The translations under genes were made by a program, and so were the position numbers. Of a DNA stretch of 64,000 bases, positions 32,787 through 42,315 are shown piece after piece; position 1 is the first letter of the stretch; every line of letters begins with the position of its first letter. The notes below the pieces were generated by a model. The model ran no database searches. It saw nothing but the letters and a program-made list of their open reading frames with translations, and was not told the origin of the DNA. The DNA comes from Macrosoma leucophasiata. Lineage: Eukaryota; Arthropoda; Insecta; Lepidoptera; Hedylidae. The stretch covers positions 16,264,001 through 16,328,000 of the forward strand of contig JAWQUS010000030.1 in the NCBI GenBank assembly GCA_036365455.1, read 5' to 3'.

Positions 32787-33000
32787 ATCTTCACGCCAGG
32801 TCCCTAACGGGGTAGGCAGAGAGTGTAGAGCGCCAGATATCCCGGTTCTGACAAACCTCTCGTGCCTCGTCTACCTTCATCATTCTCTTCATACATGCAC
32901 GCCGATTCCTAAGACTTTTGACCCCACCATCAGACAGAACTCGATCTATTTGGTCATGGTAGGTCAGTCTTGGTCTTCCTGGGCCTCTGCAACCATCCAC
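32787..33000 (-). pseudogene. LINE 3' end encoding a reverse-transcriptase C-terminus
   Basis: A 69-residue open frame on the minus strand contains CRGPGRPRLTYHDQIDRVL, a run of basic residues and the end RDIWRSTLSAYPVRDLA. A GRP(R/K) motif and a late W(R) are usual at the C-terminus of LINE endonuclease/reverse transcriptases. The stop codon lies inside the terminal GGCGTGAAGATAC, so the ORF runs to the very 3' end. The small stem (CCCCGTTAGGG) and final sequence match the tail of tRNA-SINE A. Other copies are at 13684, 16540, 22495 and 49018. The clade is undetermined. Confidence 0.7.
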
Positions 33001-33239
33001 ATTCGCATTGTATATCTGGATGGAGGTACTATAGGTAATATATATAGTATACTCTCATATTAGGTACTTACAAACTAAAATGTCTTGTGAAACTAATTAA
33101 TCAGGTAAATACCGACAACAAGGACTCAAAATTAATACTAATTTCGGCGTAGAGGCATAACTTGTAGAAGTTGCTACGAAGGTGCTACGTAGGTTGCTAC
33201 GTGCGATAGCTATGAGTTAACAATGACCAAAAAATTAAA

Positions 33240-33416
33240 CAATTGGTTCATCATATCAGCCGAAAAATGTCCACTGCTGGAACGACGGCCTAACGAAACC
33301 CGACCACCTCCACCAATCCGCATTGGAGCAGCGTGGTGGAGTAAGCTCCAGGCCTCCCCCCAAAAAGGGGAGAGACTCGTGCCCAGCAGTGGGACGTATA
33401 ATGGGTTATTATTATA
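33240..33416 (+). mobile_element. Element D 3' end joined to another retroelement piece
   Basis: The first 45 bases (TCATCATATCAGCCGAAAAA, GTCCACTGCTGG) resemble the tail side of the RTE element, and the rest is the element D 3' end. A small Metulj-like fragment (33418-33463, minus) follows the ATT repeats. Confidence 0.65.
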
Positions 33417-33548
33417 TTAGGTAATGCGGTGGTGCCTACGCTCGCGGATACCCTACCACCAGTAAAATAAAAACTGATAAGATGTAGTAACTGATAAGAT
33501 AATCGAAAGCTAAACGAAAGGATTTGAGTTAGGCGATCGGACCCCTGG

Positions 33549-33632
33549 GCTTTGTGTAAGTGTCTCTAGGCTACAGTCATCACTTAACATCAATGTTAAA
33601 TGCATGCTTGTTTGCCAACTTCCTTACATAGA
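33549..33632 (+). mobile_element. Metulj-like SINE, 3' end only
   Basis: GTGTAAGTGTCTCTAGGCTA to CCTTACATAGAAAAC. Confidence 0.6.
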
Positions 33633-33689
33633 AAACATCACAAATCTCCGTTCTTCACCCATCTTATTGGCTCCGATATAAATTAATCT

Positions 33690-34512
33690 GGATGATTTCG
33701 TTTATTATTTGGTAAACAAAGAAAAATAATGAAGCCACTCGAATCAACTACAGAGCCTCAATGATATTTAATTAAAAACCACCTCGTCTTAATTCCGCAC
33801 AGAGTCCAATTCACAAAACTTATTGGTCCCGAATCCCTAATTCAGTAAACCTATCGACGACACAACGCAGCTCTTAACCTATCTAATTAAGTATCATTGT
33901 ATTATCTGTGCTGTAAACTAACTTCTAATGGCGTTCGTGACCTCTTTACCAACACTTGCTTGCTGTCTGAAGGATTTTTTTAAATCCAGATTTTAAGAAC
34001 TCCGTATTGTTACACTAAGGTATCACCTTAAATGAAAAAGTTTGTTGTACAATTTGCAAAAGTGGTCAAAAGCAAACGCCCAAACCACACCATTGAACAC
34101 TTCCACGTCTCAGTTGGAGCGATGTATAAAAAGAGACAGCACCATATCAAACAGTTCGGCAGAGCGCTTATCGTTGTAGAAACAGTCAAAAATGCACTTT
34201 AATATAAAGAGAATGTAATTAACATGGCTTTAATAATAGTCAATTACAAACCAATGTCTTGAAGCTATCTGAATGAGTTCGTATATTATTTGGTTAACAA
34301 AGAAAAATAATGAAGCCACTCGAATCAACTACAGAGCCTCAATGATATTTCACTTCAAACCACCTCGTTTTTATTCCGCACAGCGTCCAATTCACACACC
34401 TTATTGGTCCCGAATCCCCAGTTCAGTTAACCTATCCAATTAAGTATCATTGTATTATCTGTGCTGTAAACTAACTTCTAATGGCGTTCGTGACCCCTTT
34501 ACCAACTCCTGT
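33690..34512 (+). repeat. Direct duplication of about 240 bp
   Basis: The segments 33690-33965 and 34266-34512 share CCACTCGAATCAACTACAGA, TATTGGTCCCGAATCCC and TAACTTCTAATGGCGTTCGT at about 90 percent identity. The first copy has about 35 bp extra (CGACGACACAACGCAGC). Noncoding. Confidence 0.8.
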
Positions 34513-34514
34513 TT

Positions 34515-35034
34515 CGTCGGTGCTCGGTTACTTGACCCTACTATTGAAATACAACAATTCAGATTTTTAGGAAACGTGTTTTTAAGTGAATATATAATGG
34601 GGATGGGAATTGAGCATGCAGTTCATGAATGGTAACGAATACTGCAGTTTATAGACATAGATCTATTAAAAAACGTGAATAAACAAAATAAAGGTCAAAT
34701 TCATACTTAAGATTAGTATTTGTGTTGTGTTGTAAAATATATGAAAATCGATGTAATCAATGGAATAAAATGTGCTTTATTCAACCAGATATAAAAATTT
34801 TAAAAAAATACATTTTTACGAACACAATGAGCTATGATTTATGAACCTGAGTAAATAATACCTTTTTTGATTTCCTTAAACCGTTTTGAAACGAACACCG
34901 CCATTTCAGATTAATATTATTCAGATATTTCTAACTTATACAAAATATCCAATATTTAAGAACGTATTTATGATGAAATGACTAGGTACGGTATATGTAA
35001 CATAGAGAACAACAATAAAAATAGATAAAAATCT
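34515..35034. other. AT-rich DNA, trace of a SINE
   Basis: The segment 34609-34660 (GAGCATGCAGTTCATGAATG, CTGCAGTTTATAGACAT) is a decayed Metulj-like trace. Nothing else is recognised. Confidence 0.4.
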
Positions 35035-35125
35035 GACTTCGGGCGGGAATTAAACCTGCGACCTCAAGATAACAAATTTTACTTTTCATTTTTTCTTTAT
35101 TTTTCTAAATTCACTCGCATGTATT
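35035..35125 (-). mobile_element. tRNA-SINE fragment related to the one at 11-86
   Basis: It keeps GACTTCGGGCGGGAATTAAACC and the T-arm region, then jumps to the tail TTCACTCGCATGTATTATTG. Confidence 0.55.
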
Positions 35126-35149
35126 ATTGCGAAACATAAAAACAGCTCC

Positions 35150-35345
35150 GTCCGTACTCTCTTCTCACAGCTGGGGTGCTGTGGGGAACCACGATCAGCT
35201 CAAGGTCTGTCGTAGGGCTCAGCGACTGTGGCTCCTCAGGTGTCAGATACTGTGGTAGTTCTTCGGCGGCTACACGTCACTCCTCCACCTGGTCGGCGAG
35301 CAGCTCTCGCTGGTGCCGCTTTCCCTCAGGAGGTCGCGCGTGAAA
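35150..35345 (-). other. Coding-like GC-rich patch, unidentified
   Basis: On the minus strand a frame reads LPQYLTPEEPQSLSPTTDLE and VVPHSTPAVRREYGRS, with one stop upstream of it. The composition differs from the AT-rich flanks. It could be a piece of a decayed retroelement or retrocopy. I do not recognise the protein. Confidence 0.3.
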
Positions 35346-35720
35346 ATGAAAATATTACAGATAAAAATATATTTATAAGCAAGCAAAGATCTGTCTTCCT
35401 ATCTCTGTTTTCTCAGAGTGTTCAGAAAGCTGACAGCATTCTGAACAACAAAACATAACCGATCTCATTTCAATCGAGAACCCGAAGTAGTATTCCTTCT
35501 TCACTCGCCATAATTCATTTAATGGCTTATTTATTAATACACCTCAATACAAGTTACATGGCGATTCGATATTGTTCCTCGATGATATCAATAACAAAAT
35601 TACTTGTTATCTGTTATAGACAGGTTTGTAATGATTGGTTGTAAATGAAGTAATTTTTTAGTGTATGTTCACCGATAATTTTAATATGCCTGTACCGATT
35701 TGGATATATATTTTCTTACT

Positions 35721-35773
35721 TGTGGTGGAGTCCCAGTGTAGGTACTCGTACGCGTAGATACCACCGCATTACT
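35721..35773 (+). mobile_element. Metulj-like SINE, 5' end fragment
   Basis: GTGGTGGAGTCCCAGTGTAG to CACCGCATTAC, then directly mariner sequence. Confidence 0.6.
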
Positions 35774-35775
35774 TG

Positions 35776-36008
35776 TACTTGTAATGTTAGGTTAACATCA
35801 CGAGAGGACTGCCAAATCCACTTGTCGCGGTATTTTGATGAAAAGTCCCAAAATTTTTATAGCAATGGGATCATGTCCCTACCTACAAGATTGCAAAAGG
35901 TTATCGAACAAAATGGTACATACATACTTTAGTTAAATTTAAATAAACTATATTAAAAAATGTTTTGAATTATCTTAAAAAATGCGAAGAAACTTTTTCC
36001 CCAACCTA
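35776..36008 (+). pseudogene. mariner 3' end with terminal inverted repeat
   Basis: The frame from about 35783 reads VRLTSREDCQIHLSRYF, then GIMSLPTRLQKVIEQNGTYI and a stop, the C-terminus of a mariner transposase. About 80 bp later the element ends in AATGCGAAGAAACTTTTTCC then CCAACCTA, which matches the 5' terminal repeat of the mariner at 42316-43507. The 5' part of the transposon is missing. Confidence 0.85.
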
Positions 36009-36009
36009 T

Positions 36010-36650
36010 TATATGTTTTACATGAAGTTGTTGCTCCCAAGTATCAGACTTTCAAGAATTCTGGAGGTTGAGGCTCTTTCCAATTCCAGTGACGGAGCTC
36101 GCGGGCGTAGGCACCACCGTATTACCTAATCTATCTGCCGCCAAATGGTAGTTTTCAACACTATCGTGCTCCAGTTAGATGGTAATGTATGGCACCGTGA
36201 TAACTATCACAGAGACATCAAAATTAAGGTCTCAGGTGTGGCAACGCTTCTGCCTTTTGACCTCCGGTTTTTGTGTAGATGTCTATAGGTTGCAATCATC
36301 ACTTAACATCAATGTGACCTGCATGTTCGTTTGCCATATTGCTTATAAAGACATGTAACTAAACCCCTGTGTTTCAGATCAAAGACTATGTAGAACGATG
36401 TAAGTTAGTAGAATAGAATGTGCCTCTTACAGCTAAAGAGCTAATGGCAGCAGTTTATTTTACTTAAATAAGTAAAAATTGTATTCCTATGATTTAACGA
36501 ATGTATAGTCATTTGTATAGACATTCAAACATAGCAATGTATATGTTTTACATGAAGTTGTTGCTCCCAAGTATCAGACTTTCAAGAATTCTGGAGGTTG
36601 AGGCTCTTTCCAATTCCAGTGACGGAGCTCGCGGGCGTAGGCACCACCGC
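36010..36650 (+). repeat. Direct duplication of a SINE with its flank
   Basis: The segments 36013-36119 and 36543-36649 are almost identical over 107 bp, including about 65 bp of unique flank (TTTACATGAAGTTGTTGCTC). Beyond CACCACCG the two SINE bodies differ in subtype. Confidence 0.8.
36078..36345 (+). mobile_element. Metulj-like SINE, subtype with CTATCTGCCGCC
   Basis: The first 8 bases of the family are replaced by CCAATT. The 3' end reads GTTTGCCATATTGC without an A tail. Confidence 0.75.
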
Positions 36651-36843
36651 ATTACCTAATATACTTGCCGCTAAATGTACGGCCCTGTAATTTCCGGCAT
36701 AGAGGCATAACACCTTAGAGCTCAGGAGTGGTAACGCATCTGCATTTTGACCTTGGTCTTTGTGTGGGTGTCTATAGGCTGCAGTCGCCACTTAATGTCA
36801 ATGTGAATAACATGCCTGTTTGCCACTTCTATGACATAAAAAA
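36608..36843 (+). mobile_element. Metulj-like SINE, subtype with ATACTTGCCGCT
   Basis: It has the same flank as the 36078 copy but is internally deleted after CGCTAAATG. It ends CTATGACATAAAAAAAG. Confidence 0.75.
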
Positions 36844-37000
36844 AGAAACCGACATCACTCACTCATTAGAAATAACAGCAATGATTTATTATATTATTTT
36901 ACCAGAATATTTAAAAGGCTGGACATAATTACAGGAATATGTAGAGTAGAATGGAGAAAGCTATAGTTGTTACAGTGGCTTTTAAATTAACAAGTACAAA

Positions 37001-37462
37001 GGAGATGTTGCGAGCTCGGCTCTAGTTCGTACACGTCCTCAAAAAATGGGTAAATTAAAGAAGAATCCGAAAAAAATACAATTAATTTATTCAAGAATAT
37101 ATTTTAGAGTTACTACCACATTTAATTCAAACTATTTTATCATTTTTAAATTGGAAATTGATTAGTTTAAGTTCTGAGTATTATCACATGAAATCGATTT
37201 CGATAGTATTATGAAAATAAGACTTTTTTCTCCAAGTACTTTATAATCAAAAATCAATTAAAAAATGAAAATGTCAAAATGACATCGCCCGCCATATTCG
37301 CCATGTTGGTTTGAGTTGCAACTCAAACTGCAAATATTGTAACTGCAAACAAAGCTAAATAAGTGAAAATATGCAGTAAAAAACGTTTTTATATTGATTT
37401 TGCCTGTTAATGATATTGCGTACAATACATGGCCGGAGGTCCATACATTTTTCAACATCTCC
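37001..37462 (-). mobile_element. 462-bp inverted-repeat element, second copy
   Basis: This is the inverse of 5698-6166. Both ends agree for 35-40 bp with the first copy (GGAGATGTTGCGAGCTCGGC and GGAGATGTTG plus TATGGACCTCCGGCCATG). AAA and TTT flank it again. Confidence 0.75.
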
Positions 37463-38080
37463 TTTGCTGAAAAAATGTTATTTAGTATGTATAATATGTA
37501 CCTGTCAGATATGTATAATATGTATGTACATTTAGAGTCGACGTAACTCAAAATTAAATGCTTAAAATTATTATAAAATTGATTATATGAATGGAAATTA
37601 ATTTTAAGTTTTATGAAAAGTTCGATCAGTTGCCGCGATCTTGATAAAAACGTAATAAAACAAACGCAAAATATAATTTTAAAATAAAGAGATCATATTG
37701 ATCATCACCAATATTGAAATTTTCAGTAGTCATAGGTAGTAGTTGAAGTAACCAAACAATGAGACTTCTTCGGAGTTAAATCAATGTAGAGTTAATAAAG
37801 TACATTCATTTGTAGTAAGCAAACTGTTCTCTACACTTCTACAGCCAAATAAATGAAACATGAACAAAATAAAAAACACCAATCCAAAAAAAAAATCTTT
37901 TTATATTTGATAATTGCAGCATTGATTCAAAATATACTATCTCGTATCAACGTCTTGTCCTTGATATCTTCAACTGAAAGGAGTCGCTTGGGAATTTCAA
38001 CTTTAACAGCAAGACCATAAGCGATAAGCGAACTTAAAATCCGTGGTGAAGAGGTGCAAGCAAATGTTAGCAGAGGTGTA
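37463..38080. other. AT-rich DNA, nothing recognised
   Basis: No frame or repeat supported. Confidence 0.35.
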
Positions 38081-38094
38081 AGTGACAATAAAAC

Positions 38095-38520
38095 GAGAGC
38101 TTAGCTCTCTGGGCCGTCTTCAAGTGGAACGGTGGGGCGGGGGGGCGAGGGGGCAAGGGGGAGGAGTCGGATACACCCGTCCCGCTCTGGCGGGTCGCGA
38201 GTCGCACTCATCCGTTTTATTTCTTGTTTGTCCGCTGCGCCTTCCCCATTTGCTACATAATTTATTTTAAGCGGGCCACACTTAAAAAATTGGCTGAGCG
38301 CGTTCGTGTTTAGGCGGCGAAATGGAGTTTGCGGGCGCGGGGGACGCGTCCAATGAAAATAATATGGTAAAATGATTTCATTTGAATTGGCGTCCGGTAA
38401 TCGTCGGCGCTTAATGGCGCGTGGGAGTCCCGCCATTGTCCGCCCTCATTTACGCGCCGAATTTATTTCGCAAGCTTTTGTCGGCACTTGAGTTTTATCG
38501 CCGTTAACGGTGGCCCCATA
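38095..38520. promoter_or_regulatory. GC-rich noncoding block, candidate regulatory element
   Basis: A G-run rich segment (38130-38165), then AAGCGGGCCACAC, GGTAATCGTCGGCGCTTAAT, CCGCCATTGTCCGCC (Sox core CCATTGT) and ATTTACGCG. Overlapping open frames on both strands reflect GC content and have no domain. There are no repeats. Confidence 0.25.
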
Positions 38521-38940
38521 CATATTCAATGCGCCCATCCTGCCTGATGTACTGAAACTATTTGATACTATGTTATGCTGCTCGCTCCCTTTACGCGCAA
38601 TGCATTTTGTTTACATTTTTTATGTGCTTTTATGGCGATTTCATCGACGTGTTAATGTAACTATGTTCGCATTTTTGTTTTCGCTTGTCTATATTCATTG
38701 GTTCTACGTGACGGAGCGTTTTCGATGCAAATCACTGACATTACGTAAATTGAAACTTTATGAAGCCGTGTTAATTTAAATATCTACTTACACAATGTTA
38801 AAAATAATCCGTAACAAAAAGTTTATTGAAATAGTTCTAACTTACTATAATTTTATTTATTTGTAAATTTTGTATTTAATTTTAACGTGACTTATGGAAC
38901 GAATTATTTCGATACTGAAAAAAATGATTTCGCGACGTAG
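38521..38940. other. AT-rich DNA, nothing recognised
   Basis: An 89-codon frame (38510-38779) has hydrophobic stretches but no family resemblance, and is not called. Confidence 0.35.
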
Positions 38941-38944
38941 GTCC

Positions 38945-39097
38945 TGTAATAATTATCCCACAGGCAAAAGGCTTTAGACCTCAGACATGGCAATACATCT
39001 ACAATTTGATTATCGCCTTTGGTGTAGTTTTTTTTTGTGTCTATAGGCTACTCGTATTTATTTACTATCAATTTGAACGTGCTGTTGTTTGCCAGTA
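38945..39097 (+). mobile_element. Metulj-like SINE, strongly diverged
   Basis: AGACCTCAGACATGGCAATA to TGTTGTTTGCCAG can be followed. Confidence 0.5.
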
Positions 39098-39099
39098 GG

Positions 39100-40340
39100 T
39101 TGTCAGTAGATAGGTACCTACTTATTGAAAAGATATTATTAATTTGAGATATATATCTAAAATTCCAAATAAGGTACAGGCCTTCTCCAAATTCGTCCAC
39201 CCATTCCTATCTTCAACCTTCTGAATCAATTTTACTATTACTATTATTAATTGTGTTTTCAGTTCAGATTCGCAATAAAAGACCATGATACCTACGGACA
39301 TAGGTAATAATAAAGTAGTGACTATGCCTCGGTTCGTCGACAATGAAACTTTCGCCAGATTCTCAAAGATCACTTTAAAAGTCGTGTCAAAGATTATTCG
39401 TTTGTCTCAAGTCGTGTCAAACATTGAAAACGCCTCAAACGCTCTCATCTCCTAATCCAAGACTCCGTCAAACACTCAGACATGCCCAGATTAAACTAAT
39501 ACAGTCACTTAATTAAAATTTAACATTGAGTGGGTATTTACATCATTACCGGGACAAATTAATCCATGGATTAGCCGCGCTCCGTTTAATTTTCACGGTT
39601 AGTTTGGTATTCGTATCTTAAGACAATCTTTAGATGTTTCTGGAATATTTAACTGGGCTGTGGTTGAATTTATTAGTATCTATTTAATACTCTATCTGTG
39701 GTAATTTTCTCTCAAAGGAAGGAGGTCCTTTAAAAGATCAAGGGCGTAGTACAACAATGCTGATATAATTTGTCGCTTAATCTTGTAACTATCTATGTTT
39801 TAGTGAGATTATATTTTAGTGATCTCATAACTTTTTACTAATAACAATACTAAAGATCATTTTACTATGGACTCGTGACTCGTCTTAGCAGCATTCTAGA
39901 AAAAAAACATTAATTAATTACGACCTTTATGACCTAACTATAATCAAAAAGTAGGTTCTTACAGGAATATTATAGCCAATTTATCTCAGTTTACAGAAAA
40001 GACGGATAGAACGACAAAACAATACCTACTCAAAAAATTTTATTCGCTGATTGAATTTGTTTGGACGAAATGTCCTTTCGTATTTATATTTCGAAATGTC
40101 CATGTTCCTTCCTTTCCTATTTTTTAAAGCTGTATACGACTACACGCACACAACAGCCTAGGACAGTTGCATTGTCATCCTTGCAACAGAACTTTTAAAG
40201 CTAAATTTGGCTTCTCTAGCCATCTTTGATCACGACATATGTAGGTAATAGCCAAATTCCCTGTTGACGGATACGTCGAGGAGGATCACACCACATTCTA
40301 CACGCTCCATCTACCTTTTTTTTAACTTGATGCAATTAAT
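39100..40340. other. AT-rich DNA, nothing recognised
   Basis: No gene, shared repeat or structured motif was found in these 1.2 kb. Confidence 0.35.
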
Positions 40341-40342
40341 GG

Positions 40343-40688
40343 TACGCAGCACATTACTATCGTGGTCCGGTTAGACGGTAATGTATGGTTACGTTATATC
40401 AATAATACAGGCAAAATGTTTAAGGGTGAAATTCACAGATCGCACTAAGGGCGAGATTCACAGACCGCACTACGACTTAACTTTCGAGCAAAGTATGCTT
40501 CGAACTGTCAAAACCCAAACATTTCTGACAGTTCTAAGCATACTTTGCTCAAAGTAAAGTCGTAGTGCGGTCTATGAATCTCACCATATGACCTCACTGA
40601 GGTCCTCAGGTGTGGCAATGCATATACATTTTGACCTTCAATTTAAACTGTATGCTTATGTGCCACTAAATGGCATAAAAAAACAAGT
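40343..40688 (+). mobile_element. Metulj-like SINE split by a hairpin MITE
   Basis: SINE sequence runs from GGTACGCAGCACATTACTAT to CAATAATACAGGC and resumes at GAGGTCCTCAGGTGTGGCAA, ending CATAAAAAAAC. Confidence 0.65.
40426..40588. mobile_element. Hairpin MITE, about 60-bp arms
   Basis: The arms 40450-40508 and 40526-40585 pair almost completely (AGACCGCACTACGACTTAAC against GTAAAGTCGTAGTGCGGTCT; CAAAGTATGCTTCGAACTGT against ACAGTTCTAAGCATACTTTG). A short second copy of the left end precedes it (40428-40446). The right half of this family recurs at 57751-57822. Confidence 0.8.
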
Positions 40689-40689
40689 A

Positions 40690-41091
40690 TTAGTACCAAC
40701 CAAAATCAAGAAATCACATTCCCATGACACACTCACTGACAAAAACAGAATGATTCGCAAAAACACTTAATCGCCCCATAATAACTACATCAATGGTTGC
40801 GTAATTATATCTCTCTTTTGTGAAGCGAATACCAACCCTCTAATGTCGAAGGGTTTTTTCCGACCCCCAGTACAAGTGATTTATTGAAGAAAGCTTTTAA
40901 ACCCTTGCGGTCTCTTATACCCATTGTTGTATTTGTTTCTTGTATGGTACGGGTCATTACGGGTTGGCCGGATTTGCTCTATTAATTCAATGTTCGTCTG
41001 CTATTGTTTGCTTTTTACTTAACGTTGTTTGCTTCCTTATGGCTAAGTTCTAGTGTAGTAGGCAAAGTAATAATGATATGGTTCTAGAAAT
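40690..41091. other. AT-rich DNA, nothing recognised
   Basis: No supported feature. Confidence 0.35.
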
Positions 41092-41400
41092 TGCCTCAGT
41101 AGCCTAGAGGTAGCAGGCCACTACTACTATGCTGGAGGTCCTGGGTTCGATTCCCGGGTCGGGGGTTATCAGAGATAACGGTTTAAAAATCCTTTGTCTC
41201 TGGTTCTATTGGTATTTTTCCATTTTCGGGAAGTTTCCCAGTACCTCGGAGTTTGGTAACGTGCCCGGAGATGGTAACAGGCTCGCCACCTGTTACATGG
41301 GCCAAAAACGTAACCGGCGAATCGTGGGTGTTTGCATATATGATTGAATGCATGCATTTACCTCTGCCTACCCCTTCGGGGATAAGAGGCGTGAAGTTAC
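41092..41400 (+). mobile_element. tRNA-derived SINE, family A, complete
   Basis: The head TGCCTCAGTAGCCTAGAGGT, B box GGTTCGATTCC, body and tail (CTCTGCCTACCCCTTCGGGG, GGCGTGAAGTTAC) are all intact. It is the cleanest copy in the window. Confidence 0.85.
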
Positions 41401-41403
41401 GTT

Positions 41404-41792
41404 TTTGGAGCGTTATCTCTTTCGCACACAATCTTTCTGTGGTTTGTAGACCATTTTGATCAAGTTTTGACCAATACCGGACTATCAGTGCTTACGTAGG
41501 CAGTGTGCAGCAGAGATAACGCTCTTCGAACTCGAATTTAGCCGATTGAACGCGTCCACACAGAGCGAGCAGCCTGGCATTGCTCGCTGTGTGTAAGCCC
41601 GGGGCATTGTTTCTTTCCTAAGCTCGATGTGCATATTTCTTGATGAGCACTGCATATACTCTATACAGTTTGGACTATCAGTGCTTACGTAGGCAGTGTG
41701 CAGCAGAGATAGTGCTCTACGAAGGCGAAACTAGCCGATTGTCTATTTTGTAGACTCGATGTACAGTTTTTGTTGCTGGGCAATGTACCTAG
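41404..41792. mobile_element. MITE family C, two partial copies in tandem
   Basis: GGACTATCAGTGCTTACGTA and GGCAGTGTGCAGCAGAGATA occur at about 41475-41515 and again at 41670-41710. Each is followed by a CTCGATGTGCA/CTCGATGTACA end. Confidence 0.65.
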
Positions 41793-41890
41793 TAATACAA
41801 ACATAATTATATTTGCGGATTTTGTCGCGTGTACAATACTCCCAACTTCTTCTAATACCTGACGTTTAGGTCGCTTTGCAGCTACTGTGC

Positions 41891-41931
41891 AGTATCTTCC
41901 GTGTCTGTCACGGGCAGACACGGAAGATACT
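41891..41931. other. Perfect 17-bp hairpin
   Basis: AGTATCTTCCGTGTCTG and CAGACACGGAAGATACT flank a 7-base loop. The surrounding segment 41850-42110 is GC-richer and unidentified. Confidence 0.85.
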
Positions 41932-42164
41932 TTTTTAGGACGGACGTAGGCGGAACGTCTCAAGACGGCACTACTACTAGTCTACTTCACCGGGCAATCG
42001 GCGAGAACAGAAGGCGCTCCGGCGGACACGGTTGCTGGAAAACGACCAGAGGGCTGACGATTCCGCAAGCGTTCTCCGACAGCTGTTTCTCCTTTGGACT
42101 GATCGCCAATTGAACTTTTCATTTGTGTCCTCATCTCGCCCAACCAACACCGAAAGATGAAGGC

Positions 42165-42313
42165 TTTTTTATGTAATGGAAGTGGAAAACAAGCATGCAG
42201 TTCACATTGATGTTAAGTGATGACTGCAGCCTATAAACACCCACACAAAGACCAAGGTCAAAATGCAGATGCGTTACCACTTCTGAGGCGTAGGGTGTTA
42301 AGCCTCTGTGCCA
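42165..42313 (-). mobile_element. Metulj-like SINE, 3' half, fused to mariner
   Basis: The SINE breaks at CCTCTGTGCC and mariner C-terminal sequence begins at the next base. Confidence 0.75.
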
Positions 42314-42315
42314 AT

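Noticed and set aside
38101..38436. 111-codon minus-strand frame
   Set aside because: It lies in a GC-rich block with frames on both strands. Composition is arginine/proline rich without any motif.
41092..41165. Possible true tRNA gene
   Set aside because: A and B boxes are present, but the sequence continues into the shared SINE body and tail found at five other places.
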